Shown piece after piece: positions 8,272 through 16,729 of a stretch of DNA of 64,000 nt. Both the position numbers and the translations under genes were made by a program. Numbering within the stretch: the first letter of the stretch is position 1; the number at the start of each line of letters is the position of its first letter. The notes under the pieces were generated by a model that saw only the letters and a list, made by a program, of their open reading frames with translations, made no database searches and was not told the origin of the DNA. Origin of the DNA: Pseudorhodobacter antarcticus (GTDB lineage: Bacteria; Pseudomonadota; Alphaproteobacteria; Rhodobacterales; Rhodobacteraceae); contig NZ_FOCO01000006.1 of assembly GCF_900110135.1 (NCBI RefSeq), forward strand, positions 89,076 through 153,075, in the 5' to 3' direction.

Positions 8272-9057
8272 ATGAACGCTATTTTGAATCACACCTTGCC
8301 CGCCTTGCCGTGGATGGAGCCCGCGCTGGCCCGCCTGCCGGGGATGCGCCCGGTTCTGGACGATGCATGGACCGTGCAGACCGAAACCTTTGCAGCCCAA
8401 ATGGCGGCGCGTGATCGGTTGATCGCGGATGCGGCCCCTGTGCATGCGCTGCTGCCAGCAGGGCAGGCGGCGGCGGAGGAGGTTTACGCGCTGATGCTGG
8501 CGCGGTTGCGGGGCACGCCGGGATATGCTGTGACGGACGCATCCGTGACGCGGCCAGACGGCGTTGGCGTGCCTTTGCGGCCCGATGCACCCCCGCAGAC
8601 CTTGGGCCGCTTGGTGCAAGAGGATGTGTGCCTGCTGACCCCCGGTGGGATGGGCGAACATACCTTAAGTGGTGCGATTTTGTGCTTTCCCGCCTCATGG
8701 ACGTTGGCGGAAAAGCTGGGCCGCCCGATGACGGCGATTCATACGCCCGTGCGCGCCTATGACGGCGATATGGCGCGGCGGGTGCAGCGGTTGTTGGACG
8801 GGGTGCGGGTGGGCCAACCGTTGTGGCGGATGAACCACAACCTTTATGCCAGCGCCGATTTGTTCCATCCACGGCCAGAGGCGGCCCCACGGCTGGATGC
8901 GGTGCCTTTGTATTTGCGCGCCGAACGGCAATGCCTGCTGCGGCTGCCGCAAACCGGGGCGATAGTGTTTACCATCCACACCTACCTGATGCGGTTGGCC
9001 GATTTGGGCGTGGGTGCGCGCGCGGCCTTGTTTGTAGCACACGGGGTGGCGCAATAA
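8272..9057 (+). CDS. DUF3445 protein (heme-dependent oxidative N-demethylase family)
   Basis: About 261 residues. DUF3445 segments visible are ILNHTLPALPWMEPAL at the N terminus, AAQMAARDRLIADA, LVQEDVCLLTPG, FPASWTLAEKLGRPMTAIHTPV, LWRMNHNLYASADLFHP and YLRAERQCLLRLPQTGAIVFTIHTYL. The family includes a heme-dependent oxidative N-demethylase subunit acting on methylated amines, but many members are uncharacterised, so the substrate is unknown. Start choice is uncertain: ATGs at 8230, 8266 and 8272 are in frame, and 8272 best fits the family N terminus although no strong ribosome site is seen. Confidence 0.78.
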   Translation: MNAILNHTLPALPWMEPALARLPGMRPVLDDAWTVQTETFAAQMAARDRLIADAAPVHALLPAGQAAAEEVYALMLARLRGTPGYAVTDASVTRPDGVGVPLRPDAPPQTLGRLVQEDVCLLTPGGMGEHTLSGAILCFPASWTLAEKLGRPMTAIHTPVRAYDGDMARRVQRLLDGVRVGQPLWRMNHNLYASADLFHPRPEAAPRLDAVPLYLRAERQCLLRLPQTGAIVFTIHTYLMRLADLGVGARAALFVAHGVAQ

Positions 9058-9085
9058 AAAAGGCCGCCCCAAGGGACGGCCTTTT
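9058..9085. terminator. Bidirectional terminator, DUF3445 gene / glnA
   Basis: The arms AAAAGGCCG and CGGCCTTTT enclose an 10-nt middle with CCC/GGG pairing. A-rich and T-rich flanks serve both converging genes: the DUF3445 gene ends at 9057 on plus and glnA ends at 9103 on minus. Confidence 0.8.
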
Positions 9086-9102
9086 GTGTTTTCATCCCAG
9101 CA

Positions 9103-10512
9103 TCAGCAGGAATAATACATCGCGTATTCAATAGGATGTGGCGTATGCTCATAGGCATAAACCTCTTCCCATTTCAGGGCCATGTAGCCTTCCAACTGGT
9201 CGCGTGTGAACACGTCACCGGCCAGCAGGTAATCATGGTCTGCCGCCAAGCTGTCCAGCGCTTCGCGCAAGGAGCCGCAAACGGTGGGGATTGCGGCCAG
9301 CTCTTCGGGTGGCAGATCATACAGATCTTTGTCCGAAGCGGGGCCGGGATCGATTTTGTTCTTGATGCCGTCAAGGCCAGCCATCAGCAAAGCCGAGAAT
9401 GCGAGGTAGGGGTTCGCTGCCGGATCGGGGAAACGCGCCTCAACCCGCTTTGCCTTTGGCGATTCTGTCCACGGAATACGAACGCAGCCAGACCGGTTGC
9501 GGGCCGAAAACGCGCGCAGAACTGGTGCCTCGAACCCAGGGATCAAGCGCTTGTAGCTGTTGGTCGATGGGTTGGTCAGCGCGTTCAACGATTTCGCATG
9601 CTTCAGGATGCCGCCGATGAAATACAGCGCTTCCTGGGACAGATCAGCGTATTTATCGCCGGCAAACAACGGCTTGCCGTCTTTCCAAATCGACATGTTC
9701 ACGTGCATCCCGGACCCGTTGTCGCCCTTCATGGGCTTGGGCATAAAGGTAACGGTTTTGCCGTAAGCGTGGGCCACATTGTGGATCACATATTTGTATT
9801 TTTGGATGTTGTCGGCCTGTTCGACCAAGCCGCCAAAGATCATGCCAAGTTCGTGCTGGCAGGTCGCCACTTCGTGGTGGTGCTTGTCCACCTTGATGCC
9901 CATACGCTTCATCGTCGACAGCATTTCGCCGCGAATATCTTGCGCCTCGTCAATCGGGTTCACGGGGAAATAGCCGCCTTTGAACGTCGCGCGGTGGCCA
10001 AGGTTGCCGCCTTCGATTTCCGCGTCGGTGTTCCATGCGGCCGCTTCGGCATCAACTTGGAACGACACCTTTTGCGGCGTGACGCTGTAGCGCACATCGT
10101 CAAACAGGAAAAATTCAGCTTCTGGCCCGAAATAGGACGTGTCGCCAATCCCGGTGGATTTCAGATAGGCCTCGGCCTTGGCCGCGGTGCCGCGTGGATC
10201 GCGCGAATACGCCTCACGCGTGTCGGGTTCGACCACGTTGCAATGCACGCAAAGCGTTTTTTCTGCATAGAATGGGTCCAGATAGGCCGATGATGGATCA
10301 AGGATCAGCATCATGTCGGACTGATCAATCGACTTCCAACCCGCGATGGAGGAGCCGTCGAACATGAAGCCTTCTTCAAAAAAGTCCTCATCCACCAGAT
10401 CAACATCAAGCGTTACATGCTGCAACTTACCCTTCGGATCGGTAAAACGAACGTCGACATAAGCGACCTCTTCGTCTTTGATCAACTTCAGGACGTCTGC
10501 GACCGTTTTCAT
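9103..10512 (-). CDS. glnA: Glutamine synthetase type I
   Basis: A 469-residue GSI subunit that forms glutamine from glutamate, ammonia and ATP as a dodecamer. Visible motifs are the N-terminal beta-grasp [32 protein letters not shown], the metal-site block [11 protein letters not shown], the ATP/ammonia region [15 protein letters not shown], the [17 protein letters not shown] loop and RIPWTE-type RSGCVRIPW. The adenylylation site is present as DLYDLPPEE, so GlnE control is expected. It lies 36 bp downstream of glnB on the same strand, the usual alphaproteobacterial glnBA operon under nitrogen control. Confidence 0.97.
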   Translation of the reverse strand: MKTVADVLKLIKDEEVAYVDVRFTDPKGKLQHVTLDVDLVDEDFFEEGFMFDGSSIAGWKSIDQSDMMLILDPSSAYLDPFYAEKTLCVHCNVVEPDTREAYSRDPRGTAAKAEAYLKSTGIGDTSYFGPEAEFFLFDDVRYSVTPQKVSFQVDAEAAAWNTDAEIEGGNLGHRATFKGGYFPVNPIDEAQDIRGEMLSTMKRMGIKVDKHHHEVATCQHELGMIFGGLVEQADNIQKYKYVIHNVAHAYGKTVTFMPKPMKGDNGSGMHVNMSIWKDGKPLFAGDKYADLSQEALYFIGGILKHAKSLNALTNPSTNSYKRLIPGFEAPVLRAFSARNRSGCVRIPWTESPKAKRVEARFPDPAANPYLAFSALLMAGLDGIKNKIDPGPASDKDLYDLPPEELAAIPTVCGSLREALDSLAADHDYLLAGDVFTRDQLEGYMALKWEEVYAYEHTPHPIEYAMYYSC

Positions 10513-10548
10513 AGGGTCATTCCTTCTTCTAAAGCGTTTCGTGTGATT

Positions 10549-11001
<453 letters not shown>

Positions 11002-11059
11002 TTAAAAAATAGGCAGTTGGCGCTGAATTTGTGCGAAATGAAAACAAAAAGGGTAAGAT

Positions 11060-12766
11060 ATGACCGAATTGCTGACCGCCGCCCAAATGCGCGCCCTTGA
11101 GGCGGCTGCGATTGCCTCCGGCGCAGTGACCGGGCTGGAATTGATGGAACGCGCATGGCAGGGCGTGGTGGCGGCAATTTTTGAAGAATGGCCAGATTTT
11201 GCGGTCGCGACGGAAGGGGGCGCTGCCCCCCAGACCGATTTTTACGATGCAAAACACGGCCTCCCCCCGAGGTATTTGGACCAAGATGAAAGCAGCGCGT
11301 GGCGGGCGGTGGTTTTGTGCGGGCCGGGGAATAATGGCGGGGATGGGTTTGTCGTTGCGCGCTTGTTGCATGATGTCGGCTGGGCGGTGGAGGTGTATTT
11401 ATATGGCGATCCCGCGCGGCTGCCGCAGGGCGCGCGGCTGAATTATGAGAGGTGGTGCGAGTTGGGGGTGGTGACCCCCCTTGATCACAAAAGTTGCGAG
11501 TGGGTTGGGACACCAACCCTTTTGATCGACGCCCTTTTCGGCACGGGGCTTACCCGTGCTTTGCCAGATGACCTACAGGGTATTTTCAGAATTATTGCTG
11601 GCCTTGTAACTGCGCCTTATCATCCCAGGTATAGGCGCTGTGTGGCCGTTGACCTGCCAAGCGGTATTGATGCGGACACGGGCAAATGCTGGGCGGCCGA
11701 TTTTACGTCTGTGATCCGGGCGGACCTTTCGGTGACTTTTTTGACGGCCAAGATCGGGCATTTTTTGGGGGATCCGTTTTCGCTTGGAAAACTTGTGGTC
11801 AAACCTCTTGGATTGCCTGGAGAGCCGTTTTTGGAAAGGGGTTTTCACAACGAACCGCCGCAAGACCGAAGGGTTAAGTTGGTCGATCAAAGGCTTTTTG
11901 GCAAAGCCACCCCTATATTGCGGAACCGGTTGGGGAAGGCGATATCTTGGAACAAGTTTGATAACGGGCACGCGCTTATCCTGTCTGGCGGTATCGCGTC
12001 TGCCGGGGCGGCGCGGTTGGCAGCTAGGGGCGCACTGCGGATTGGGGCGGGGGTGGTGACGGTTGGGTGCCCACCTGCCGCGCTGATGGTGCAGGCGGCG
12101 CAGCTGACAGCGGTGATAGTACGGGCTGTTCGCGATGCGGCGGCGCTGGACGCGGTTTTGGCGGACGCGCGAATCAATGCGCTGTGTTTGGGGCCGGGGT
12201 TGGGGTTGGGCGCGCGCGAGGCGGCGTTAGTGGCGACAGCTCTGGCGCGTCGGCGGGAACCGCGCGCAACGGTTTTGGATGCGGATGCTTTGACTTTAAT
12301 CGCGCGGGATGCGGCGCTGTTTGACCTGCTGCATGGGGATTGCGTGCTGACGCCCCATGCGGGGGAATTTGCGCGGTTGTTTCCGGATTTGGCAGCAAAG
12401 GTGGCGGAGCCTGCGACCAAAGGCCCGACCTATTCCAAGGTGGATGCAACGCGCGATGCGGCCAAACGTGCGGGCTGCGTGGTGTTGTTCAAAGGGCCGG
12501 ATACGGTAATTGCGGCCCCTGATGGGCGCTGTTCAATTAACGCGGCCTTGTATGATCGGGCCGCGCCTTGGCTTGCAACCGCAGGGTCGGGCGATGTGTT
12601 GGCGGGGTTTATCACGGGGTTGTTGGCGCGTGGGTTTGCGCCGATGGACGCGGCAGAAACCGCCGCTTGGCTGCATGTGGAATGTGCGCGATCTTTCGGG
12701 CCGGGGTTGATTGCCGAAGATGTACCCGAGGAATTGCCAAAGGTGTTTCGCGCTTTGGGTCTGTGA
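11060..12766 (+). CDS. nnr: Bifunctional NAD(P)H-hydrate epimerase / ADP-dependent dehydratase
   Basis: A 568-residue fusion that repairs hydrated NADH and NADPH. The N-terminal epimerase half has ELLTAAQMRALEAAAIASG, the signature VVLCGPGNNGGDGFVVARLL near residue 85 and VDLPSGIDADTG. The C-terminal dehydratase half has HALILSGGIASAGAARLAARGALRIGAG, LCLGPGLGLG, VLDADALTL, LTPHAGEF and ATAGSGDVLAGFITGLLARG with its catalytic Asp. The stretch between FEEWPDFAVA and AWRAVVLCGPG is about 28 residues longer than I expect, and its DNA resembles an intergenic repeat family (see the repeat at 11213-11290). It is monocistronic and divergent from glnB. Confidence 0.93.
   Translation: MTELLTAAQMRALEAAAIASGAVTGLELMERAWQGVVAAIFEEWPDFAVATEGGAAPQTDFYDAKHGLPPRYLDQDESSAWRAVVLCGPGNNGGDGFVVARLLHDVGWAVEVYLYGDPARLPQGARLNYERWCELGVVTPLDHKSCEWVGTPTLLIDALFGTGLTRALPDDLQGIFRIIAGLVTAPYHPRYRRCVAVDLPSGIDADTGKCWAADFTSVIRADLSVTFLTAKIGHFLGDPFSLGKLVVKPLGLPGEPFLERGFHNEPPQDRRVKLVDQRLFGKATPILRNRLGKAISWNKFDNGHALILSGGIASAGAARLAARGALRIGAGVVTVGCPPAALMVQAAQLTAVIVRAVRDAAALDAVLADARINALCLGPGLGLGAREAALVATALARRREPRATVLDADALTLIARDAALFDLLHGDCVLTPHAGEFARLFPDLAAKVAEPATKGPTYSKVDATRDAAKRAGCVVLFKGPDTVIAAPDGRCSINAALYDRAAPWLATAGSGDVLAGFITGLLARGFAPMDAAETAAWLHVECARSFGPGLIAEDVPEELPKVFRALGL
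11213..11290 (+). repeat. GC-rich hairpin repeat absorbed in frame into nnr
   Basis: Within nnr, a GGGGGCGCTGCCCCCCAGAC hairpin is followed 28 bp later by CCCCCCGAGGTATTTGGACC and AAGATGAA. The same order of parts occurs in the spacer repeats at 23916-23979 and 51033-51107 (G6 hairpin, CCCCCCGAGGTATTTTTGCC, AAGATGAA). Here it stays open and encodes roughly EGGAAPQTDFYDAKHGLPP plus RYLDQDES. The similarity is read by eye. Confidence 0.55.
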
Positions 12767-12778
12767 TTACAAAGCAAA

Positions 12779-12802
12779 ACCCGCCCTTTTTCAAAGGTGG
12801 GT
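12779..12802 (-). terminator. Possible terminator of the small Hint gene
   Basis: On the minus strand ACCCACC pairs with GGCGGGT (one G-T pair) around a short A/T loop and is followed by TTTTG. It lies just after the Hint-gene stop and between converging genes, and the stem is short. Confidence 0.45.
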
Positions 12803-12837
12803 CGAGCAGGAAGATCAAGGAAAAAAGGGGAATTAGG

Positions 12838-13317
12838 TTAGGCGGTGACCGTGACGGGGGCGCAGGTGACTTCAACCCCATTGGCATAAATCACTTCTGG
12901 CTGCGCGAAATGCAGGGCATGCAAGGTGGCCCCTACAACGGTTTCGCAGCGGATATATTCACCATCCAGCAAATCCTTGGCGGCGATCACGGTTTGTGCG
13001 ACGCCTTTCAGGGCCTTGGCGCGCCAGTCGCGGATGTGGATGCCTTGTTCGGGCATTACGCGCATGTCGTCGGCGGGTTGTTCGACGCCCAAGGCGGAGG
13101 CGGAGATACAGATCAATTTCGCGACAGGCATCACGGTGCTGCGCATCGCCACGATATGCCGCGCGCCGGACCGGGTGATGACGCGGTCGCCGACGGTCAA
13201 CATCTCAACCGGTTTTTCGCCGGTCAGTGTCAAAACAGTGGTGCCTGCGACCAAGCCTTCGGTCAGGTCGGTGCTGAGTGCGGTGGCGGCGGCGATGATG
13301 GTGCTGTGATGTGTCAT
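12838..13317 (-). CDS. Hint-domain protein lacking the catalytic Cys
   Basis: A 159-residue protein made almost wholly of a Hint (hedgehog/intein) domain of the kind common in Rhodobacterales: GTTVLTLTGEKPVEMLTVGDRVITRSGARHI, then VMPEQGIHIRDWRAKALKG and DLLDGEYIRCETV. In the homologous fold a Cys starts the CFTPGT motif; here the equivalent stretch reads GLVAGT, so autoprocessing is not expected. The ATG at 13317 lies nine bases after AAAGGA; the ATG at 13326 abuts it and is less likely. Function unknown. Confidence 0.7.
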   Translation of the reverse strand: MTHHSTIIAAATALSTDLTEGLVAGTTVLTLTGEKPVEMLTVGDRVITRSGARHIVAMRSTVMPVAKLICISASALGVEQPADDMRVMPEQGIHIRDWRAKALKGVAQTVIAAKDLLDGEYIRCETVVGATLHALHFAQPEVIYANGVEVTCAPVTVTA

Positions 13318-13517
13318 GTGGTGCATTCCTTTTTTCCCTGCATCTTCTCTCGCCTCCAAATGTGGCGGGAATGAGTCATTGAAAGGTCAAGCGCGGGATT
13401 TGAATCTATCCATTTTAAGGCAAGTTTTTCCTCTCGCATCCAAGGCGCAGCTTTGTTAGAAGGGCGCGGAAATTCATTGCAGTCGCGGGGCGGTCGTTCC
13501 AAAGCTACGGTGATTTA

Positions 13518-13602
13518 GCGGGTATGGCGAAATTGGCAGACGCACCAGATTTAGGTTCTGGCGCCGCAAGGCGTGGGGGTTCAAGTCCCTCTACCCGCAC
13601 CA
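13518..13602 (+). tRNA. tRNA-Leu (anticodon UAG)
   Basis: An 85-nt tRNA with acceptor arms GCGGGTA and TACCCGC plus encoded CCA. The anticodon stem CCAGA/TCTGG holds the loop TTTAGGT, giving anticodon TAG. A long variable arm (about GCGCCGCAAGGCGT) is as expected for a class II leucine tRNA, and the T arm GGGGGTTCAAGTCCCTC is intact. It sits 25 bp before tig. Confidence 0.96.
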
Positions 13603-13626
13603 GATATGTAAGAAGGATGGAATTAT

Positions 13627-14961
13627 ATGCAGGTCACCCAGACCCTGAACGAAGGCCTTAAGCGCGGTTACACCATCACGGTGAGCGCGGCAGAGCTTGA
13701 CGTAAAAGTGCAAGAAAAGCTGGTCGAAGCGCAGCCCGAAGTTGAAATGAAGGGCTTTCGCAAAGGCAAAGTGCCGATGGCGATGATGCGCAAGCAGTTT
13801 GGCCCGCGGATCATGGGCGATGCGATGCAAGACGCCATTGATGGCGCGATGAAAGACCATTTTGAAGCATCCGGCGACCGCCCTGCGATGCAGCCCGACG
13901 TCAAGATGAAAGACGGCGAAGAGTGGAAAGAAGGCCAGGACGTTGTGGTCGAGATGTCCTATGAGGCGCTGCCCGAGATTCCGGAAGTTGATGCCAGCAA
14001 GGTCACGCTGGAGCGTTTGGTTGTGAAGGCCGAAGACGCCGCTGTGGATGAGGCTTTGGCCAATCTGGCAGCATCGGCGCAGAATTTTGAGGACCGCAAA
14101 AAGGGTTCCAAGGCCAAGGACGGCGATCAGGTTGTGATCGACTTCAAAGGGTCGGTTGATGGCGATTATTTTGAAGGCGGCACGGGCGAGGATTATCCGC
14201 TTGTTCTCGGCTCCAATTCCTTCATTCCCGGATTTGAGGCGCAGCTGGTTGGTGCCAAAGCGGGCGATGAGGTGAAGGTCGACGTGTCATTCCCCGCCGA
14301 ATATCAGGCGGCCCATTTGGCCGGCAAAGCGGCCGTGTTTGAATGTACCGTGAAAGCGGTCAAAGAACCAAAGCCTGCTGAGATTGACGATGAGATGGCC
14401 AAGAAATACGGCGCCGAGGATTTGGCCGGGTTGAAGGGCCAGATTGCCGAGCGTTTGGAAGCTGAATATCAGGGTGCCGCGCGCGCTGTGATGAAGCGGT
14501 CGTTGCTGGATCAGTTGGACACGCTGGTGAAGTTTGATCTGCCTCCATCGCTGGTCGAAGCCGAAGCAGGCCAGATTGCGCACCAGTTGTGGCATGAAGA
14601 AAACCCAGAGGTTCAAGATCACAACCACGACGCGGTTGAAGCCACGGATGAGCATAAAAAACTGGCGGAGCGTCGCGTGCGTTTGGGCCTGTTGCTGGCT
14701 GAAGTGGGCCGCAAAGCAGAGATCACCGTGACCGATCAGGAAATGACCCAAGCTGTGATGACGCAGGCCCGTCAATATCCGGGGCAGGAACGTCAGTTCT
14801 TTGAATTTGTCCAGAAAAACGCCCAGATGCAGCAGCAGCTGCGCGCGCCGATTTTTGAGGACAAAGTTGTGGATCACATTGTAGCTGGCGCGAAAGTGTC
14901 GGACAAAGAGATCGACAAGGATGCGCTGCAAAAGGCGATTGAAGCCTTGGACGAAATGTAA
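13627..14961 (+). CDS. tig: Trigger factor
   Basis: A 444-residue ribosome-associated chaperone and peptidyl-prolyl isomerase. The N-terminal ribosome-binding domain includes [20 protein letters not shown], the conserved GFRxGxxP loop that docks on L23. The FKBP-type PPIase domain starts near residue 160 ([20 protein letters not shown]). The rest is the helical C-terminal substrate cradle. AGAAGGA precedes the start. Two terminator-like hairpins follow. Confidence 0.97.
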   Translation: MQVTQTLNEGLKRGYTITVSAAELDVKVQEKLVEAQPEVEMKGFRKGKVPMAMMRKQFGPRIMGDAMQDAIDGAMKDHFEASGDRPAMQPDVKMKDGEEWKEGQDVVVEMSYEALPEIPEVDASKVTLERLVVKAEDAAVDEALANLAASAQNFEDRKKGSKAKDGDQVVIDFKGSVDGDYFEGGTGEDYPLVLGSNSFIPGFEAQLVGAKAGDEVKVDVSFPAEYQAAHLAGKAAVFECTVKAVKEPKPAEIDDEMAKKYGAEDLAGLKGQIAERLEAEYQGAARAVMKRSLLDQLDTLVKFDLPPSLVEAEAGQIAHQLWHEENPEVQDHNHDAVEATDEHKKLAERRVRLGLLLAEVGRKAEITVTDQEMTQAVMTQARQYPGQERQFFEFVQKNAQMQQQLRAPIFEDKVVDHIVAGAKVSDKEIDKDALQKAIEALDEM

Positions 14962-14964
14962 CAT

Positions 14965-15019
14965 TTGGTTGGTTTTGCCAACCAAGATTGGGGCCGCGCC
15001 GCTGAGCGCGGCCCTTTTT
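14965..15019 (+). terminator. Tandem hairpins and terminator after tig
   Basis: First hairpin: TTGGTTGG / CCAACCAA with loop TTTTG (14965-14985), no U tract. Second: GGGCCGCGC / GCGCGGCCC (14991-15014) followed by TTTTTC, a classical intrinsic terminator. Confidence 0.88.
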
Positions 15020-15190
15020 CATAGCTGCGCATCGCGCGCGATGCGCTGTGTAAGTCCTTGATATATCGTGACTGTCCGAAATCTGTTTACCTTGTGTTAA
15101 CCTGCGAACCGCAGTTTGATCGCACTTATGGTGCGGGTGAAAAACCGCCATCCTTTGCCCCTGTTTTCCCGTTTCGAAAGGCCCCAAACC

Positions 15191-15934
15191 ATGCCCGATT
15201 TCCTTCCTGACGTGCCGGTGGATGCGCTGTTGGCGGCCCTGCTTGCGGCCCCCGGCAATGAAGTGAAAACGGGTAAGTTTGACAGCCCCGAATCATCTTC
15301 CGCGCTGGCGATCAATGCGTTTGGCTGGTTTTTGAACCGCCCCGATTTGTTTCCCATGCTGCCCGGCGGGATGGGCCAAGTGCGCGAGGTGCGGGTGGAG
15401 GCGGAAATGCGGTTCCCTTGGGACGGCGGCAAGCACCCGTTTATGGACGCGGTTTTGGTGACCGATCGCTATTTGATCGGGGTGGAAAGCAAACGATATG
15501 AGCCGTTCCGCCCGCTGAAAACCAACAAGTTTGGTGAGAATTTTGACCGCAAAGCCTGGGGCGAAAAGATGGAAGGGTACACGCGGTTGCGCCGTACCCA
15601 TGCCAATGGCGCGCGGCGATTCGGGTGTTTGGACGATGCGGAATTGGTCAAGGACGCGTATGGGCTGCGCACGCAGGCGCACCAGCTGCGGCTGCGGCCT
15701 GTGCTGCTGTACCTGTACGCGGAGCCGACCGCTTGGGCCAATGGCAAGCCTGTGGACCCGGCCAAGATTGCGGCGCACCGCGCGGATGTGGCGCTGTTTT
15801 CCGAAAGCGTGGCGGGCGACGAGGTGGAATTTGTACCGATGGACTGGGGCCAGATGTTGGCCATGTGGGGCCGCGGCAAGATGGCGCTGGCCGATCACGC
15901 GGGCCGCGTGGCGCAGCGGTTTGGACCGTTGTGA
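15191..15934 (+). CDS. Hypothetical protein with PD-(D/E)XK nuclease-like core
   Basis: A 247-residue protein I cannot assign to a named family. The segment HPFMDAVLVTDRYLIGVESK has the spacing of a restriction-endonuclease-like active site (D, then ExK on the next strand), preceded by VRVEAEMRFPWDGG, which may supply the upstream acidic residue. The C-terminal part LRLRPVLLYLYAEPTAW may be a core strand. The ATG at 15191 has GAAAGG nine bases upstream; the frame is open from 15116. It sits beside a toxin-antitoxin pair and an IS element, so a defence or DNA-handling role is possible but unproven. Confidence 0.6.
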   Translation: MPDFLPDVPVDALLAALLAAPGNEVKTGKFDSPESSSALAINAFGWFLNRPDLFPMLPGGMGQVREVRVEAEMRFPWDGGKHPFMDAVLVTDRYLIGVESKRYEPFRPLKTNKFGENFDRKAWGEKMEGYTRLRRTHANGARRFGCLDDAELVKDAYGLRTQAHQLRLRPVLLYLYAEPTAWANGKPVDPAKIAAHRADVALFSESVAGDEVEFVPMDWGQMLAMWGRGKMALADHAGRVAQRFGPL

Positions 15935-15979
15935 GGGGATTTGCGGGGGGTAGGGGATGGTGTGCTGAACGCAAATAAC

Positions 15980-16017
15980 TTGACATGATCAGGATTCTGT
16001 ACATAGACCAATGTCTA
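15980..16017 (+). promoter_or_regulatory. Promoter and YefM-type operator of the TA operon
   Basis: TTGACA at 15980-15985 can serve as a -35. Downstream is TGTACA (15998-16003), the core hexamer of the known E. coli YefM operator, in an inverted arrangement with ATGTCTAC (16011-16018): TAGAC-CAAT-GTCTA. Overlap of promoter and operator suits antitoxin autorepression. The ATG of the antitoxin is at 16074. Confidence 0.5.
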
Positions 16018-16073
16018 CGAATAGAGTTTCGCAGCATGAGAAATCAGCGTCAGAAATCAGCATCAGAGAAAAC

Positions 16074-16355
16074 ATGAACATTTTGACTTATACAGATGCC
16101 AGAAATGGCTTGGCTGGTGCGATGGACCGAGTTGTTCAAGACCGCGAAGCAACTGTCATCACCCGGACCGGAAGAGAAGCTGTTGTGATGGTGGCACTTG
16201 AAGAATGGAATGCCATTCAGGCCACGCTGCATTTGCTATCTTCGCCGCGCAATGCTGATCGTCTCCATGCCTCAATAGCTGAGCTGGATGCTGGAGATGG
16301 CGAAGAACGAGGACTGAACCTTGAGGATGAAATTCGCGACCCACGCTTGGGCTGA
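16074..16355 (+). CDS. yefM: Antitoxin, YefM/Phd family
   Basis: A 93-residue antitoxin. The N-terminal DNA-binding part is typical: MNILTYTDARNGLAGAMDRVVQDREATVITRTGREAVVMV, then EEWNAIQATLHLLSSPRNADRL. The acidic C terminus (LDAGDGEERGLNLEDEIR) is the toxin-neutralising tail. The ATG at 16074 has AGAGAA upstream; the frame is open from 16011. Its end overlaps the toxin start by 29 nt, so translation is coupled. Confidence 0.9.
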   Translation: MNILTYTDARNGLAGAMDRVVQDREATVITRTGREAVVMVALEEWNAIQATLHLLSSPRNADRLHASIAELDAGDGEERGLNLEDEIRDPRLG

Positions 16356-16587
16356 TTATTTATATTGGCAAGAAACGGACCGAAAAATTTTATCCCGGAT
16401 CAATGTGTTGATTGAGGAGTGTCGCCGGCATCCATCCAGCGGGATTGGCAAGCCGGAGGCATTGAAGGGCAACCTTGCGGGGTGGTGGTCGCGGCGGATC
16501 GACCGAGAGCATCGCTTGGTATACCGCGCGGTTGGCAGCGGTGAGACGCAAGTTTTGGAAATTGCGCAATGTCGGTATCATTATTGA
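16327..16587 (+). CDS. yoeB: mRNA interferase toxin, YoeB family
   Basis: An 86-residue RelE-superfamily endoribonuclease that cuts mRNA on the ribosome. It starts MKFATHAWADYLYWQETDRK and has KPEALKGNLAGWWSRRIDREHRLVY and the C-terminal CRYHY, placing the expected catalytic Glu, Arg, His and Tyr. The ATG at 16327 lies inside the antitoxin gene. All key residues look intact, so the module is probably active. Confidence 0.92.
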   Translation: MKFATHAWADYLYWQETDRKILSRINVLIEECRRHPSSGIGKPEALKGNLAGWWSRRIDREHRLVYRAVGSGETQVLEIAQCRYHY

Positions 16588-16598
16588 AAGGGGCGGTG

Positions 16599-16692
16599 GG
16601 TTGCACACAACCTGTGGGCTCGGCGGTTTGCCCGGGCGAGTCGGGGTGAACCCCGACCTATGGGGACCGGGTGGTTGATGGGTAGGGTGGGT
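16599..16692. repeat. Three consecutive short palindromes downstream of yoeB
   Basis: GGTTG-CACA-CAACC (16599-16612), GTCGGGGT-GA-ACCCCGAC (16640-16657) and GGTGGGT-GGA-ACCCACC (left arm 16686-16692, right arm interrupted by the IS and resuming at 18129). They may be transcript-stabilising or REP-like hairpins; the last is followed by GCCCCTTTTT and could have been the terminator of the TA operon. Confidence 0.55.
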
Positions 16693-16729
16693 GGAACGAG
16701 ATATGCCCAAAAGTTGGTGACGGCCCTCA

